64,000 bases of DNA from Paramarasmius palmivorus (GCA_037176845.1 JAYKXP010000060.1:62001-126000), one strand, 5' to 3'. Positions 1 to 13,156 are shown, counted from the first letter of the stretch. Numbers and translations are program-made. Notes: generated from the sequence alone by a model not told the origin.

Positions 1-1
1 T

Positions 2-1690
2 AAATCGAACCCAGAGCCACCGTTTAAACAGTGGCGCTCATTTGAAACGCTCGCGCTGCTCTTGAACTTCCAAGTTCACGAGGTTTCCACCCTCTTAATC
101 CGATTACATTCCGTTCTGCGGATTCCGGAAGGTATCAATCAGGAACAGGACATACTCTTCGCACATGCCACTTTCCCGGAATTTTTAGCAGACCTCAATC
201 GATCTGGCAATTTTCACGCTCCTGCCATGTCAGAGTCGGAATACTGTGAATTTGTAGCCACACGCCTACTTCGCACGCTAGTAGCATTTATACCATCATA
301 TCCCCTATATTACTCACAGCCCTTCAATATGGCCAAATCCTCGTGGGCTCAGGAACTCCAGAGTGCAAATTGGTTTGTTCGATTTGCCTGCCAGTCGTGG
401 GACTACTACTGCTCAAAAGTAATCTCGCCAAGTGAAGATTTACTACGAGAGCTGGAGAACACGGATCCCCATGTCATCGTAGCCATCTCCGTAGAGCTCG
501 ATGCAGGTTTACCCTTAGACTGGGTTGGTGTTATTGAATGGGCAACGGTTGTCTTTCACTCATATGTTAATGCGCATAGTCTAATAAACTGTACTGTACA
601 GGCTCTGGGAGATCCAAGGATAGACGTGCTTGCGGGGAAGTTGAGTATAACAATGACGGAGGTGCATATTGCACTTGGGCCGTGTTCAGATGATTATCTG
701 GAGCGTCGAAGGATATTCAAAGGCATCTTCAGCACTGAACAATGGCTACTAGGTCCCAGCGGAATCAGTGCACAATCTTTCGAAGATGCAATGTTTCAAA
801 GACTCAGAATGCCTTCCCAGCTTTCAAATTGTGATCCGGCCTCATTCAATTTATTGCATGCAGGGAGCACCCGGTCATCTCCTCTGAGCAACATTCTCGT
901 TGTGCCAAGAGACATAATACTGCAGGTGTCAAATACCGTACCTGTCGTGCGCGTCACAAGGGACAATGCCCGTGCCTTCCGGAGGATATGTAGGGCACTC
1001 AAATCTTCGGACCCCTGGTACATGTCAGACATAGATATACGTCTATTACTGGGCTATGTAGTGGACAGGAAGCTTACCGTTTCTGATCAATCTATAACTC
1101 CAGTAAGAGTTCCAGAGGATGTCCTGGTAAGTGGCGTACTTGTTGAGCCAGACGTCATCCTAATAAAGGTTCTTGAATTTTAGGAGGAAGACCTTATATG
1201 TTTTGCGGGGTTTTTTAAAGAATGGCTGGCAGTATTGGACCTTGACCTCGAATGGTCGAAAGGCTCTTTTTGGCTTGTCGATGCCGTTGGCCAGGGCAAT
1301 ACATGCGATGTACGTAGTAACTCTACATCATCACCGACTGCCAACAAATTACTGTCTGGGAGTTTGAAGGACAGCCATAGCTTAAACAGTCGACATTTTA
1401 CACCCAACCCCTCTTCGTCGAGCCATATTAGTTCACTATCTGAGGAGATGTTGGAGAGTGACCGTACCGTCGATCCCCAGCAACCCTCAGCACCGGACAG
1501 TGACTCTAAGTGGCCTGTCCAAGTCATCCATCCTCAAGTGTGCACGCCGCGCCCGGCGGTCAGCGTCACTTCGCGACCAAATGGCTCCCGTCAAGAGGAG
1601 AGTGGCTCTCCACCACGGCACACGTTCGATGTAGATGACCGTCCAAAAGGCGAACATAATCATCAGCGCGATTGTTGTTGTTTCCAATAG
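2..1690 (+). CDS. NLR-like protein, copy 1, C-terminal part (5' end outside window)
   Basis: This is the C-terminal half of a NACHT-type receptor-like protein. It is open to the left edge and aligns by eye with the full copies at 9209 and 25326, from the segment LLIRLHSVL onward (about residue 20 here). A phase-0 intron of 57 nt at 1127-1183 (gtaagt...ttttag) joins the main exon to the last exon at 1184-1690. A second, weak intron of 54 nt at 548-601 contains no stop, so it may be retained. The last exon encodes a Ser/Pro-rich, probably disordered linker of about 125 residues, the longest among the copies, ending in D-CCCFQ. The last four residues, C-C-F-Q, fit a CaaX lipidation box. The NACHT ATPase part would lie to the left. 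Function as an incompatibility or immune sensor is inferred from family knowledge only. Confidence 0.8.
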
Positions 1691-1875
1691 GCACCGACCG
1701 CAACATCGCCTCGCGAACTGAAGCCGGACTAGCGGGACCTTCAAGTTGTTTGTGTATACGCCAAATGATGTGAAAACGAAGGAAAGAACTCTATTGTAGT
1801 TGTAGCATGTAGTATGTAGCACGCGAACACAGGAAATGGCGAATAGACAATGTGATAATGAAACAAACTGAGAAG

Positions 1876-2560
1876 TCATCCTCTCCGCGTAACGAGATTC
1901 TCCAAATCCTGCAATGTGGCGACTGCGAGTACGAACTTGCTTGAGGTGTCGGCTACTGCAGGTCATGAAGGGCTTTAGTTGTGCGTAGAGGCCTAGAAAG
2001 GATAGATGAGTAAAAGTGGAAAGAGAAGAGGTGATTTGGTAGGTTCACGACGATGAAAAGAGATATGAATGTATGTGGTAGCGGGCCACGGTATGCCTGG
2101 CTGTTCTGCTCATATAGAGCGGTTTCCGGCACGGGTGTAGAGGAAGACGCGACAACAAAAGAAAGAGGTGTTTCGAAGACAGAAGGGGAACGCACCCAGT
2201 GCGAGAATGTTTTCCTTCAAAAGTACCTCGAACTCCGCGGGTGATGCGAGCGGCGTAATGAAGTATACGGGTGTTTATTCGACCGCTTGACTTGTCAAGT
2301 GCGCTGATACTGGGGAAGTCTATCGTATAGAAAACGAGACTGATTAGACGGCAGGTGGAATGACCGAAGCGGCACTGACAGGATCAACCTGTCCAACCTC
2401 CTATATCTCCTCAGCTTGGATAATTGAACGTAGCATAGAGGTTTGCCGCGGTTCTTGTTGTCCAAGACTCTAGGTATCGATTAGTACGAGAGACGCCGAG
2501 ATGCAGAAAGCGACGCACGGAATACATGAAAAGTCGCGTTCAAAAGCTAGCTCAATGAGC
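1876..2560 (-). pseudogene. CBS-domain protein, decayed copy 1
   Basis: This is a minus-strand relic of the intact CBS gene at 29324-30235. The last exon (LAVATLQDLEN-type segment, stop at 1876) and the exon reading SNKHPY in the intact copy are recognisable. Single-base and small deletions break the frame in the KLKELWEAG-equivalent exon (about 2395-2420) and just before the KFKRSN-equivalent exon (about 2290). Similarity to the other units ends near 2560, inside the exon 2 region, so exon 1 is missing. It converges on NLR copy 1, with about 185 bp between the two stop codons, as in the other units. Confidence 0.7.
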
Positions 2561-5500
2561 CGGAATCAACAGGTTTTCTTGTTGCCAACTGCGGAGGAAG
2601 AATATCAAGCGTGTCAGCAAAACCGTTTATTCATCGCCAATGTAAAATCGTACCACTTAGTCAATCCGAGTGATTCGTTGAACAAGAAGCTAGTAAAAAA
2701 GTCAAGGTTAAGGGAGGCAGAGGAACGTGTCGGATGTAGTTAGACAGAAGGTTCCTCATCGGAGGCGTAAGTGGGATGCGGAATCGAGGGCTTGTACAGT
2801 TGGGTCACGGTGTAGCCATTCCGTCTGTGACTGTCCTTGCCTGCAGCATGATGCACTTGAGACCTATAGAGACAAGATAATCCAGAAAAGCTTGATGGTT
2901 GCGCTGGAGGTGAGAGGAGATGAGTCGCGACAGCGTGACCCTAACCCGAATCATGCCCTGGGCATGCACGCATCTTGTTGGTGCCTTTCTTAAACTCCTC
3001 CACAATGTCAAAGTTCAGCCCGTTCTTCTAGCATCATTTGCCCTCCGCAACGGTCATTCGGAAGTACTCTTTTCATCTGGTCGTCGTCACCTGTAGGGCC
3101 CTACAGGGATCTTCCATTTCTTTCTATCAAGCGCGGAGATTTCACGAACATGACAGTTTACCAGAACTGATTCTATTGCGCGTGTCGAGAGGAAAAGCAA
3201 GAATAATCGTGGGTATGATGATGTACATTTGAATTTGGACAACTAGCAGTATACTAACAGTTTTCTTGTCAGTATATGGATTGGATGGTGTAAGGTGCTA
3301 GGCGACTGGCCCGAAGACACAGAGTCAAAGAATGGCAGAGGTAGTTGCGCCCCGTATCATTAGTATCTCTTACCTCTCAGTTGGAGATGGGCAATTCTAA
3401 TACGTCTCATACACCGGAAACCAAGGTCAATTCATCCAATCCTAGAAGAACAATATCTAACTTTGTGGTTAATCCAGGCGTTTAGACAGGATTCCGGGCG
3501 TTTCTACTTAGTATCGACAACAACAAAACGAGCCAGCTCATCTCAACTTGTTCGTAGGCCCCCAAGTGCAGCTCGGCCTTCAAACAATAAGCCTGCACTG
3601 ACGTTCTCGATGGTGCGATCCAACAAAGGCTTCGAGGTATCTGGCTTACTGTGGTTGTACAGCTGGTTCCTTTCTTCTCACCCACAACCACAAATACCAG
3701 CACTCTATACACATTCCGCCTATCAGGTGGGCTCGTCATCATGGCGCAACTCCGTCGCTGACTAGACGCTATCCCACAGTCATTAGGAGCCCAGGGAGTC
3801 AGATCCAACGAAGTCGTACGTATTAAGCTCTTCGGCTCCAGCTAAACGTTACTAACAAAGTGCATAAACCGTTGGCCAGTTATGAGTGGATCTGAAAACT
3901 GATGCCTCACGATTAGGACCGTTCCTTCGGATTCTATCTCACGAATATTCTAGCGTGTTTGGCCCGTTCGGAAATCCACAATCCATCTTCGCTATCATTT
4001 CGAACGTATGACGACGAAAACCCTGTCTACCCGAGCTATCATCCGCGGTCGAGTAGGATTAGTGGGAACCCTGGTCGATGAAGAAGTCACATACACATTG
4101 CCCAATCGCACCGGCGCAATATACAAACTATGGGATGAGCGGTATATGTTCCGAAAGGCGGTCAACATTCCTAACGCTATGGTGGAAACCCAAACGGTTA
4201 GTATGGTATGTATTCAGCCTTGATATTTCATCGGGCATTGAGGGCTGAAGTTCAGCATCAGATTCATAGGTTCATGATTACTTTGAGCACATGCATGGCA
4301 TGTCTTTGGGTTACTACCTCGTTTCCCGGAGAGAGCTAGTGTGCGGTACCAGAACCCAAGTCTGGGCTTTTGATGCAGTCCTGAATCAAAGCAAATGGAA
4401 GAATTTTGTGAGTTCTCTAAACTTTCCTACAGCATCGCGACTGACCAATGCCTTGTAGCCGTGGTTAATTCCCTTTGGCACCACTTCGAATCCGAGGGAG
4501 TACATCCGCCTTCAAATTCCGTGGCAAATGTCCTCAAGGTCTACTCGTTCATCCCGCCGCCCTTACTTTCTGACGACGAAATACGCTGGCTCTCGTCTCG
4601 AAACACTTTTGGTCGTTTGACTTTATCGGGGAACGAAAGCTGACGGACGTCGGATACCATCAACATACTTGGGGTTCCCGCGAGTGTGCGAGTAGCGCAG
4701 AAATACTGGGACCGTGCCCATCACGAAGTCATCAAGGAACTACATTTCGACGGACCTTGCTAGCCCAAACCTGTGTATTTCATAATAGAAATGGAATGAA
4801 AACATGCATCGGTAACACCGAACGCGTCCTGCTGTCTCTTTTTCTTTCATTCGTCTTGGAACGTCGTGGAGATGTTTATCTCGGCATAGTACGTGTTCAG
4901 GGAGACTTTGAATTTAGGTCGCGTTACAATAGTCGGTATTGTACACACGTGCTCAATGTAACACTCGGAGTGTATCATTACACAACTTTTAACTTCCAGG
5001 CGTGTCTGGAATCTCGGCTGATTACTACACATCCCTCCGAGTTGCGAAATATCTAGAAGATAAACCAGCACTAGTTCGAAAGGACACGAATCGGAAGGAC
5101 ATACCAGCTCTGAATGAGTCGAAAACGTCCTTTGCGCTCTTGTTGATCGAGTTATCTCAACCAAGTGAAGCCTCGAGCACTCTTCGTGTCCAGCGGGTGT
5201 GGTCGGCGAACTATATTGATCGTTACCAGTCGAATGCAAACGTAAACAAAGAACAAAAAGCTCACCTCAATAGTTCAAGGCTGACCGCTCTCGACACCTC
5301 ACTCAGAGATGAGCATAGATAGTTTTCAAGATGTCGTGTACCCCTTTGAGTAGAACTATCCCCAGGTATGGGTGACAGGATGGAGATGGCGGATTGGGAA
5401 GAAGGACGATAGTGCTGGCGGTGCCAGGAACAGTTAAAGTTACTGGTTTTTAAATGGCTTGAATAGCTGGTATTGAAGCTTGAAGCGGAATGTAGTCGGT

Positions 5501-6386
5501 AGCTGCTTAATGTATTGTTTTCCGAGTCGAGCTTCGTGCTCGCGCCGCTTTACAGTGTACACGTAAGTCCAGGTTAGATGTGAGATCGAAATAAGCATAA
5601 GCACTCACCCAGTTCATCAGACTGATTTCGACTAGAAAAGCGATTAGTGATGTAGAATGGTACAGCAAGCCGCTTGATAGATTGCTTTCAAGTTTCCGAG
5701 TCTAGGTTTGTTCTTGCACCCAACTCGCGAGCTGTTCTGCATTGACCTGAGGTTGGAAGGCCAGAAACTTGAGCAATTTCCCTGATGTATCGCAGACGGA
5801 GGAGCTTCATAGTGCCGCAAGTCTTTTTGCGAATCGAGAAAGGGAATGATGATCATGCCGGGGTGAGTCCATACGAAGGAGGCTACCAGCAAGCCTTGCT
5901 TCGGAGAATTTGGGAGCTCGGAAGTTGCAATTGTACGAGATGTGTTCGTGTATGACGAAACTGGAGCCTAGCTTGATTTTGGGGCTTCTACAGGAAAACA
6001 TCGAGGCATACCTGATACCTTGTCTCGCATCAGGCAAGCAACTAATCTGGACCAGATCCAAAGTCTGCGAAAGATTTGGAAGCGAGATGGTCGACCTTGA
6101 CTCTGACTCTTGAGGCCTGAGGCATGAGACTTCAAACTAGAGCTGCGTTGAAGTCGCTGCAGGCAAGACGCATCCTAGGGAAACCCATGTGGAAGGTGGA
6201 CGACGCGGCAGTGGAGAACGGCTATTGAGGCACTTCAATTGGAATCGTCCTGCAAACGAAAAAAAAAAGGAACTCAACATACCTCTCAATTTACATCTTG
6301 AGACACCGGAAATCCTTCTCCAACCAGGCATTGAGAGACCACAAAGCGCCAACGCGTATATGTTGGTGGTGGTGGTGTAAGCAAGA

Positions 6387-6409
6387 GATAGATAGATAGA
6401 TAGATAGAT
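6387..6409. repeat. (GATA)n microsatellite
   Basis: There are five to six tandem GATA units, just downstream of a short run of TGG triplets at about 6362-6376. It is a simple sequence repeat with no gene context. Confidence 0.85.
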
Positions 6410-7452
6410 TACCCTGAGACGCGGCGAGGATGCCTGCCGCGGTGACAACTTGCTCAACAACTACGTCCTCAATTCACAACGATACTCAAAAGTCAAGCTT
6501 AGAACGCGACAAGGTAAATAAAAACTGTTTCTTCTACATGTTTTACTCACGAAAGTAACAAACTCTTCCGACTTTACTGACATCTCTTCACCAGCCCTTC
6601 GACAAAGCGACTGCGTATCCTTCGAGACCAATCCTCCACAAAACCCCAGAGCGTGCCATTCACCTATCCCCAGCCTTCCCAACCTCAGAGGGTTGAACTA
6701 TGTTCCGCTGTCCTCGTCCCATAACAGCGTCATATTTAACAGCATGCAAACTCTTACCTACGGGCCCATTGACTCGAATCGCACCCGTGCATATTAAAGT
6801 CGAGATTCATTAGGCTCAGGTACCCCGAGGTTGGACCCAGAAAGGGGAGAAATGTAACAGGATATGGTCTACGGGCTGGGAGTGCGTTTTTGAGAAGGCA
6901 TACAACGTACACAACCATCCGGACTGTTTTCTCTCATCCACAGCCAACAACTCTCCACGTCCCTTCTATTACTGGACAGCGGATATACTCATAATTCACG
7001 CACAAAGCCTGAAGACGATCCAGCTCGACCTGTGGGGATAAACATATGGGAGAGAAAACTAGTGCAGCGGGTACTACATCTCTGTCCGGTTAGTCCAAAC
7101 TCTGCCTCTTATCACGTTCGGGGTTCCAATACTGACGCTCATATTAGGGTCTTACCCTCACCCAACAATCATCGAGACGCGGCGTAGAACACCTTTGTTT
7201 CTTTTACGCGCTACAGACCCAATACCCCGCCATTCATCACTGGTGTGACGACCAACCCACGGCATCGTTGGTTTTGCTCCTCCTCTCGGCCCAACTCACC
7301 ACTATGAACCACTTCCTCGCACAAGCCTACCACATCTCTCTACTATCCCAGCGTAAGAGCTGATATGCCGCATAACCCGCAGCACAACAAGCTCTTTTTC
7401 AACCCTAGTAACACGGGATACTAGGCTGCAACGGGTCCAAAGGAATCTTAGG

Positions 7453-7971
7453 TTGTTACTGGAGCTCGAGGTAAGTCAACCCATACATCGTCGTATCCTG
7501 ACGCTGAACCATATTTCTACAGATGTATCCCGAACTTCCTCCTGGGCCCACTGCTATGCGAGGAGACTGCCCCGATGTTCTCGCATTTCACAGCCTGATC
7601 AGGCTCGCTGTTGTACAAGGTTCGTGTCTTCTGCTTGTTCTCCCATTCTTGTAGACGTTGACTGGCTGGTCAAAGATACACGGGTGTTCCATAAGTTACA
7701 AGCTGTACGCCCCTCGAGCTTCAAGCACCAAGTTCCTGTCAGGCTTTTTATCGCACTAACGAAGCCGAATCGAAACATTCCAAAGCATCTAACATCCAAC
7801 TCACCCAACGCCCCCGAAGATCTCGCCCAAGGGTTGTCTTTCTCTACCTTTGACACGCTCCCACACATCTACAAAAAAGTTCGGACTGCTGTCGGACACG
7901 ACACGGCATCCACAGATGGCTCAAGCTCTACCACCTCAGCATTCACGATGGATGGGCTAATATGGCGATAG
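7453..7971 (+). CDS. Possible small hypothetical gene or exon relic
   Basis: I do not recognise this sequence. The frame is open for 172 codons, but two intron-like gaps (about 7471-7522, gtaagt...ctacag; about 7620-7654, gttcgt...ttgtag) suggest it belongs to a spliced reading frame instead. The spliced frame would read YPELPPGPTAM...DVDWLVKDTRVF. The 3' half is rich in Ser and Thr. No domain is visible and no homologous sequence occurs elsewhere in the window. It could be a degenerate gene. Confidence 0.2.
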   Translation: MLLELEVSQPIHRRILTLNHISTDVSRTSSWAHCYARRLPRCSRISQPDQARCCTRFVSSACSPILVDVDWLVKDTRVFHKLQAVRPSSFKHQVPVRLFIALTKPNRNIPKHLTSNSPNAPEDLAQGLSFSTFDTLPHIYKKVRTAVGHDTASTDGSSSTTSAFTMDGLIWR

Positions 7972-8509
7972 CTAGACACGCTGCAATGTATTGACGACTG
8001 TGTATGTTCAACGTTCAACCTCGACGCTACTTGCGACGCCTCGTTGACATATAATCTTTTTTAGACATTTCCTTGTTCTCACTTCTGGTCTTGGATTTGG
8101 GAGGTTCTGATTAAAGCGCTTCATTTTTATCATCGATATTTGTACACGTAGACAGAGCTCAAGACGTCTAATTAATCAATGCCATTCTTCAGAGCTTCGC
8201 AGTCCGGTTGTACCTCTGAATAGACGATGGGCGAATCAGCGCCGCGTACTATGTAGCGGATGATGTCAAGGGACGTACAGTACCACAGATTACTTTGACT
8301 GCCTTTCCAGATTCTTCAGATCGCATAGTACCAACAGCGAGTATCGTGAGCATCGGGCCTAGAGTCTCGAATGATCAGTAGAACACAGACGAAAAGAGGA
8401 AAGCGGCGTGTGTGCTTACTATGAAGAAGAAAAAAATCTGGCGATTTCTCAAGTTGAATTTCAAGTTGTCGAATGCCGTCGGCCCGGGGACAAGCAGTTT
8501 GGCGCCCAT

Positions 8510-9208
8510 GTTTCTCAGATCTCAACGTCGACGATGTTGAGTGTACTCACATCAAGTCATCCACCAATAACTAGTCTCGGCTGGGCTCTCAGTTGGATAC
8601 ATAGGAGATTTTGAAGAGATCGGGTGACAGCGGCAGGTATGTCAGTTCACAACTATCTCGAGCCTCATCCTGATTCCTCGTTTTGGGCCCTCTTCAGACC
8701 TTCAGCTAGTTTCGTCGATTTGCCCTTATGCCAGGAAGAATAATAAGTAGTCAAAATATCATACTCGCCGTTTTAAGATCTAGAGATGAACGGTACATTT
8801 ACATGTGCGTAACTTAAGACTTCAAACGGTCCGGTATTGATAATTATGCGCGCAGGACCACAATGTGTATTTAACAAGCCGGCAGTTTCAGATAAGTCGT
8901 CCAGTGTGGACATATGTACCCAAAAGTATCGGGAAGGATCCGCTACTCTCCGCTTCTACATCATCCACGATGCTTCATACATTGAACGGCACCTTTGATC
9001 CTCCGTACTGAAGCCACCACACCACGACGGTTACGTGCGGCCTTTGACAGAAGATATGAACCGATATAAGTTCTATTTGTGGTTCTTTCTCCCATTCTCA
9101 GGGCTGCACACCACCACGTTTTCTACGTATATCATCCCTCATCCCCTTTCCTTCTCCCTGCCCCTGCCATTGTTCGACAAGACGGTCTTGACAACCTCGT
9201 ACTAAGCT
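8510..9208 (+). promoter_or_regulatory. Duplicated 5' region of NLR copy 2 with TATA-like box
   Basis: The sequence upstream of NLR copy 2 shares long stretches with the regions upstream of copy 4 (about 24840-25325) and copy 3 (about 16520-17111), so the promoter travelled with the unit. A TATA-like gatataag lies at 9063-9070, about 140 nt before the start codon. The copy 4 equivalent, gatataaa, is at 25174-25181. A pyrimidine-rich tract (about 9085-9170) runs between the box and the ATG. Confidence 0.55.
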
Positions 9209-12111
9209 ATGTCCTTCAATAACGCAAACCAAGTCCATATGAGGGATGCGATTAACTTGACTGGAGGTAACCAATATAACTATGCCTATAATGTTAATTC
9301 GGATGCAGGCGAGTAATGAATATCTCGTCAATTTGTGCGATAACTCATACGCTCACACAGAGACTCTACGCAAAGCCTCAGATGCAGGTGAGCATTCAAC
9401 GGATATTGACGAATGATGACTGACAGTACTACAGAGGCCTTACGGATACTCGCGCAGAATGCCGCCCCAAATGCCTGTTACGATTCCGAACAGCGATTCC
9501 CTCCCCCAAACTGTCATGAAGGGACACGCCTTCAGATCCTCGAGAAGCTATCGAGCCGCATCGAGGACAAGTCCAAAGCCAACAGTGTCCTTTGGCTCCA
9601 TGGCTCAGCAGGTGTAGGAAAGTCCGCGATTGCGCAGCATCTCGCAGAGAAGTACGCCAGGAATGGCAGACTTGGTGCAGCATTCTTCTTCTCCCGGAGC
9701 GATTCGACTCGGAACAAGCTGGGACCCCTAGTAGCCAGTATTGCATACCAATTCTGCAAAGCAGGATCACCTTTCCGCACCACTCTTGGTCCCGCTATCA
9801 TTGATACAATTCGTTCCGATCCCAACATCTTCCACACTTCTTGCGAGAACCAGGCTCAACAACTGTTGGTCGAATTATCTTGCAATCTGCACACTGCAGC
9901 CACAGAAGAGCAAGGGTATCCGCCGTACATCATTATCATTGATGGTCTTGATGAATGCATCGACAGAGCTGAACAGGAGAGAGTTCTGGCTATCGTTCGA
10001 GCCTTGATCTCCCGTTTGTCTTCCCACTTCTCTTGGATCATCCTCATCTGCAGTCGCCCTGAGCCCCAGATCCGTTATGGCTTCGACCACCATGGCTTTA
10101 TCGGGCACCTGGAAACCTTTGATGTCAACTCATTGGACAATGTCAATCATGACATCCATCGATACCTCGTCGATAACTTCGCTACTCTCCGAATGAAATA
10201 TCGACATGCAATGGGACGAGAAGGATCCTCGTGGCCTGGGGAGGATGTCCTTGACCAGCTTGTTTCCAGAGCTGACGGGCAGTTCATCTTTGCAGCCACT
10301 GTCATTAAATATCTCGACGTTGACGATGAACCTCTGCAGGACCGTCTAGATACCATTATGCGTATCTATGTGGAGCAGGAGGAATCACCCTACTCAGCTT
10401 TGGACACATTATATCACCAGATTCTATCGACATGTCGTGACTGGGGTAAAGTACGGGCACTGTTACGCCTGCTGGTCACTCCCCACCATCATGCCCTTGC
10501 CGGCTTGGCCGGCTCGGTTGTCCTCTCAGAGAACGCCCCGAACAAAGTTCATCAAGAGACCGACTCGTTTAGCCTCTTAGATGTTGAACATGGCTCCTTG
10601 TGTACCCATGACCCTCTTTTGCGTACCCGTGACCCTCTTTACTATTACCCAGACGCGCAGAAGACACGGATGCAAAATAAGTGGCGCACTCTCGAAAGAC
10701 TTTCCGACTTCTTGAACATTCCTGTTCACGAAGTTTCAACCCTCCTAATTCGACTGCATTCGGTCCTGCAAATCCCAAACGAAACTGACCGTGATATCCA
10801 ATTTGCGCATGCTACTTTCACAGAATTCCTTGCGGACCTGAATCGTTCTGGTAAATTCTACACTCCCGCGATGTCGAAGCCAGAGTATTGTGACTGCGTA
10901 GCCACACTCCTACTTCGCACGCTAGCAGCCTTTGCACCGTCATATCCTCTGTATCACTCAGAGTCCTTTGATAGTGCCAAACACTTGTGGTTTCAGAAGC
11001 TCAATTCTGCAAACCGGCTTGTTGCGTTCTCCTGCGAGTCATGGGTCTATTATTGCTCAAAAGTAATCTCGCCAAGTGTGGATTTACTTGGAGAGCTGGA
11101 GAAGATGGATATTCACGTCATTGTAGCCATCTCATTAGAGCTCAATTCAGGCTTACCCTTGGACTGGGACAATGTTATTAAATGGGCAAAGGTTGTTTTT
11201 CGCTTATATGTCAATAAGCATGACTTACTAATTATAACGTGCAGAGATTGAGAGATTCAAGGATAGATGTAATTGTGGAGAAGTTGGAAATGACAATGGA
11301 GGGGATGTATATTGCACCTGGGACACGTTCATATGATTATCTGGAGCGTGAAAGGATGTTCAAAGGCATCTTCCATGCTGAACAACGGCTACTAGGTCCC
11401 AGGGAAGGTTATCATGACATGGCTGACACTTTGATGTTTGCAGAACTCGGAATGCCTTGGGAGCATTCCAGATCCTCAAACTCACCTGAATATAACATTC
11501 TCATTGTGCCGAGAGATGTAATATCAAAGGTTTCACAAAAACTACCCATCGTGCATGTGACAAAGGACAATGCTCATGCCATGATGGGAATATACAACAG
11601 GATATTGGGTTCCCCGTCATGGAGGGACTATGTAGCGAATTGGACCCTTACCATCATAAATTTGGATCCCCAGTCACCCACGATACGTCTATCGTTGGGC
11701 TATGTGGTGGATAGGATCGTTACTAGTCTTAGGATCCCGGTCGGGAAGTCTTCAGGGGGTGTCCTACTAGTAGTAAGTGGTGTACTCACTGAATCTGAAA
11801 CTGTCCAAATAAAGGTTTTATTTTAGAAGAAAGACATTGTATGCTTCGCAACATGTTTCAAAGAACGGTTGGCAGCGTTGAACCTTGACGTTGAATGGTC
11901 AGAGGGTTCCTTCCGGTTCATTGACACAGCCAGGCAAGGCAACACATGCGATATACATGATGACACTAGGTTCCACGACTCTGAGAATACCTCTACGCCA
12001 ACCAGTGATACTGAGCAGTATGCCCCCCGTTCTCCACGGAATGTGCCCGATGTAGACGACCGTCCAGAAGGCGATCATAACCATTGGCGCAATTGTTGTT
12101 GCTTCCAATAG
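9209..12111 (+). CDS. NLR-like NACHT protein, copy 2 (intact, 902 aa)
   Basis: By my splicing the exons are 9209-9312, 9361-9387, 9427-11191, 11245-11772 and 11827-12111; their sum is 903 codons including the stop. Residues 1-34 form an Asn/Gln/Gly-rich leader (GGNQYNYAYNVN). The NACHT P-loop ATPase follows, with Walker A GSAGVGKSA at about 103-111 and Walker B IIIIDGLDE at about 212-220. After it come a winged-helix-like stretch (FLNIPVHEVSTLLIRLHSVL), the FAHATFTEFL segment typical of agaricomycete NACHT proteins, and a tail of about 350 residues without evident WD, ankyrin or TPR repeats. The protein ends R-N-CCCFQ, a CaaX-like box. The break at about 11240 is a 53-nt intron and not a frameshift. 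Roles in non-self recognition are known for fungal NLRs; a role for this protein is inference. Confidence 0.85.
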
Positions 12112-12280
12112 GCACCGCCCGCAGCTTAGCCTTACAAACGGAAGGGGGCTTAGCAGGTCGTCGATGACATACTTGCAGGTACGCGGACGCGAAGGCAAGG
12201 ACTCTATTGTAATTGTAGCATGTGTAGCACGCGAGCACAAGAAACGAATAATCGATGTGATAATGAAACAAACTGAGAAA

Positions 12281-13156
12281 TCATCCTCTCCGCGTAACAA
12301 AGTTCTCCAAATCCTGCAATGTGGCGACTGCGAGTACGAATTTGCGTGAGGCATCGGTTACTATAAGTTATGAAGGGTGTTTTAGTTATGTGTAGGTGGC
12401 ATAGATTAGCGGAAACGGGAAAAGGAAAATGTCAAGTTCACGTCGGTGAGAAGAGATGTGATAAGTATGGTAGCGGGTTTACAGGAAATGCATGGCTGTC
12501 GAGCTCGAGATCTAGAGCGATTCCCGGCAGAGGGATAGAGAAAGATGCAGAGCAGAACAAAGGAGAAGTGCTTTAAGAACTGGAGACGAACGTACCCAGC
12601 GCAAACATATTCTGCTTCAAAAACACCTCGAGCTCCGCAAGCGGTGTGAGCGGCGTGATGAGGGTATACGGGTGTTTGTTCGACCGCTTGAACTTTGTTA
12701 TGTGTGCTGATACCGGGGAAGTCTGGATGAAATCAATATTAACATGAGTCGCCAGATGGAATGACCGAAGCGGTACTAACAGGATCAGCCTGCCCAGCCT
12801 CCCATAGCTCCTTCAACTTGGATACTTGAACGTAGCCTAGAGGTTTACGATGTTTGTTATCCGGAACACTATCTGTATATTAAATTGACTGGTACAAAGA
12901 AGAAGGAAGGCGACGCACGGGATACATGAAAAGTCGTGTAACTCGATGACTCGTGAGGTTCTGGTTGTGATGAAGCAAAAGCCGATGGGAGTTGGAGGTC
13001 CTGTTGCAAGTTAGAGATGGAATGAGCTACGTATAACCGGAGATCAAGTTCGACACACCTCGACAACTGTATCATATTTATCAGGGACTGCTGCAGACTG
13101 CTGCTCGAGGATGCTGTAGCTGGGGTGATATCGACGGCTTTTGCTGTTGCCGTCAT
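12281..13156 (-). pseudogene. CBS-domain protein, decayed copy 2
   Basis: It matches the intact minus-strand CBS gene at 29324-30235 over its whole length, including the first exon (MTATAKAVDITPATASSS) and the stop at 12281. Exon 1 is out of frame with the DKY-VVE end that precedes the donor. The exon 2 equivalent has lost the VIELAFERD-equivalent codons. The start of the KFKRSN-equivalent exon has lost the Met codon (ataaca for atgaca). It converges on NLR copy 2 with about 170 bp between stops. It is read as a pseudogene. Confidence 0.75.

Larger units (their letters stand above)
2561..8500. other. About 6 kb with no recognisable gene
   Basis: The stretch has only short, unconnected open frames. 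Frames at 4008-4223, 4395-4643 and 5002-5322 have protein-like composition and plausible donor and acceptor sites nearby, and may be remnants of a basidiomycete gene. I could not assemble a family-consistent protein from them. No transposase, reverse transcriptase or RNA gene was seen. Confidence 0.5.

Noticed and set aside
6387..6409. GATA repeat as a GATA-factor regulatory cluster
   Set aside because: It is a simple microsatellite without a neighbouring gene to regulate.
11230..11245. Frameshift in NLR copy 2
   Set aside because: A 53-nt phase-0 intron with branch ctaat and acceptor gtgcag restores the frame, and equivalent introns are present in the other copies.
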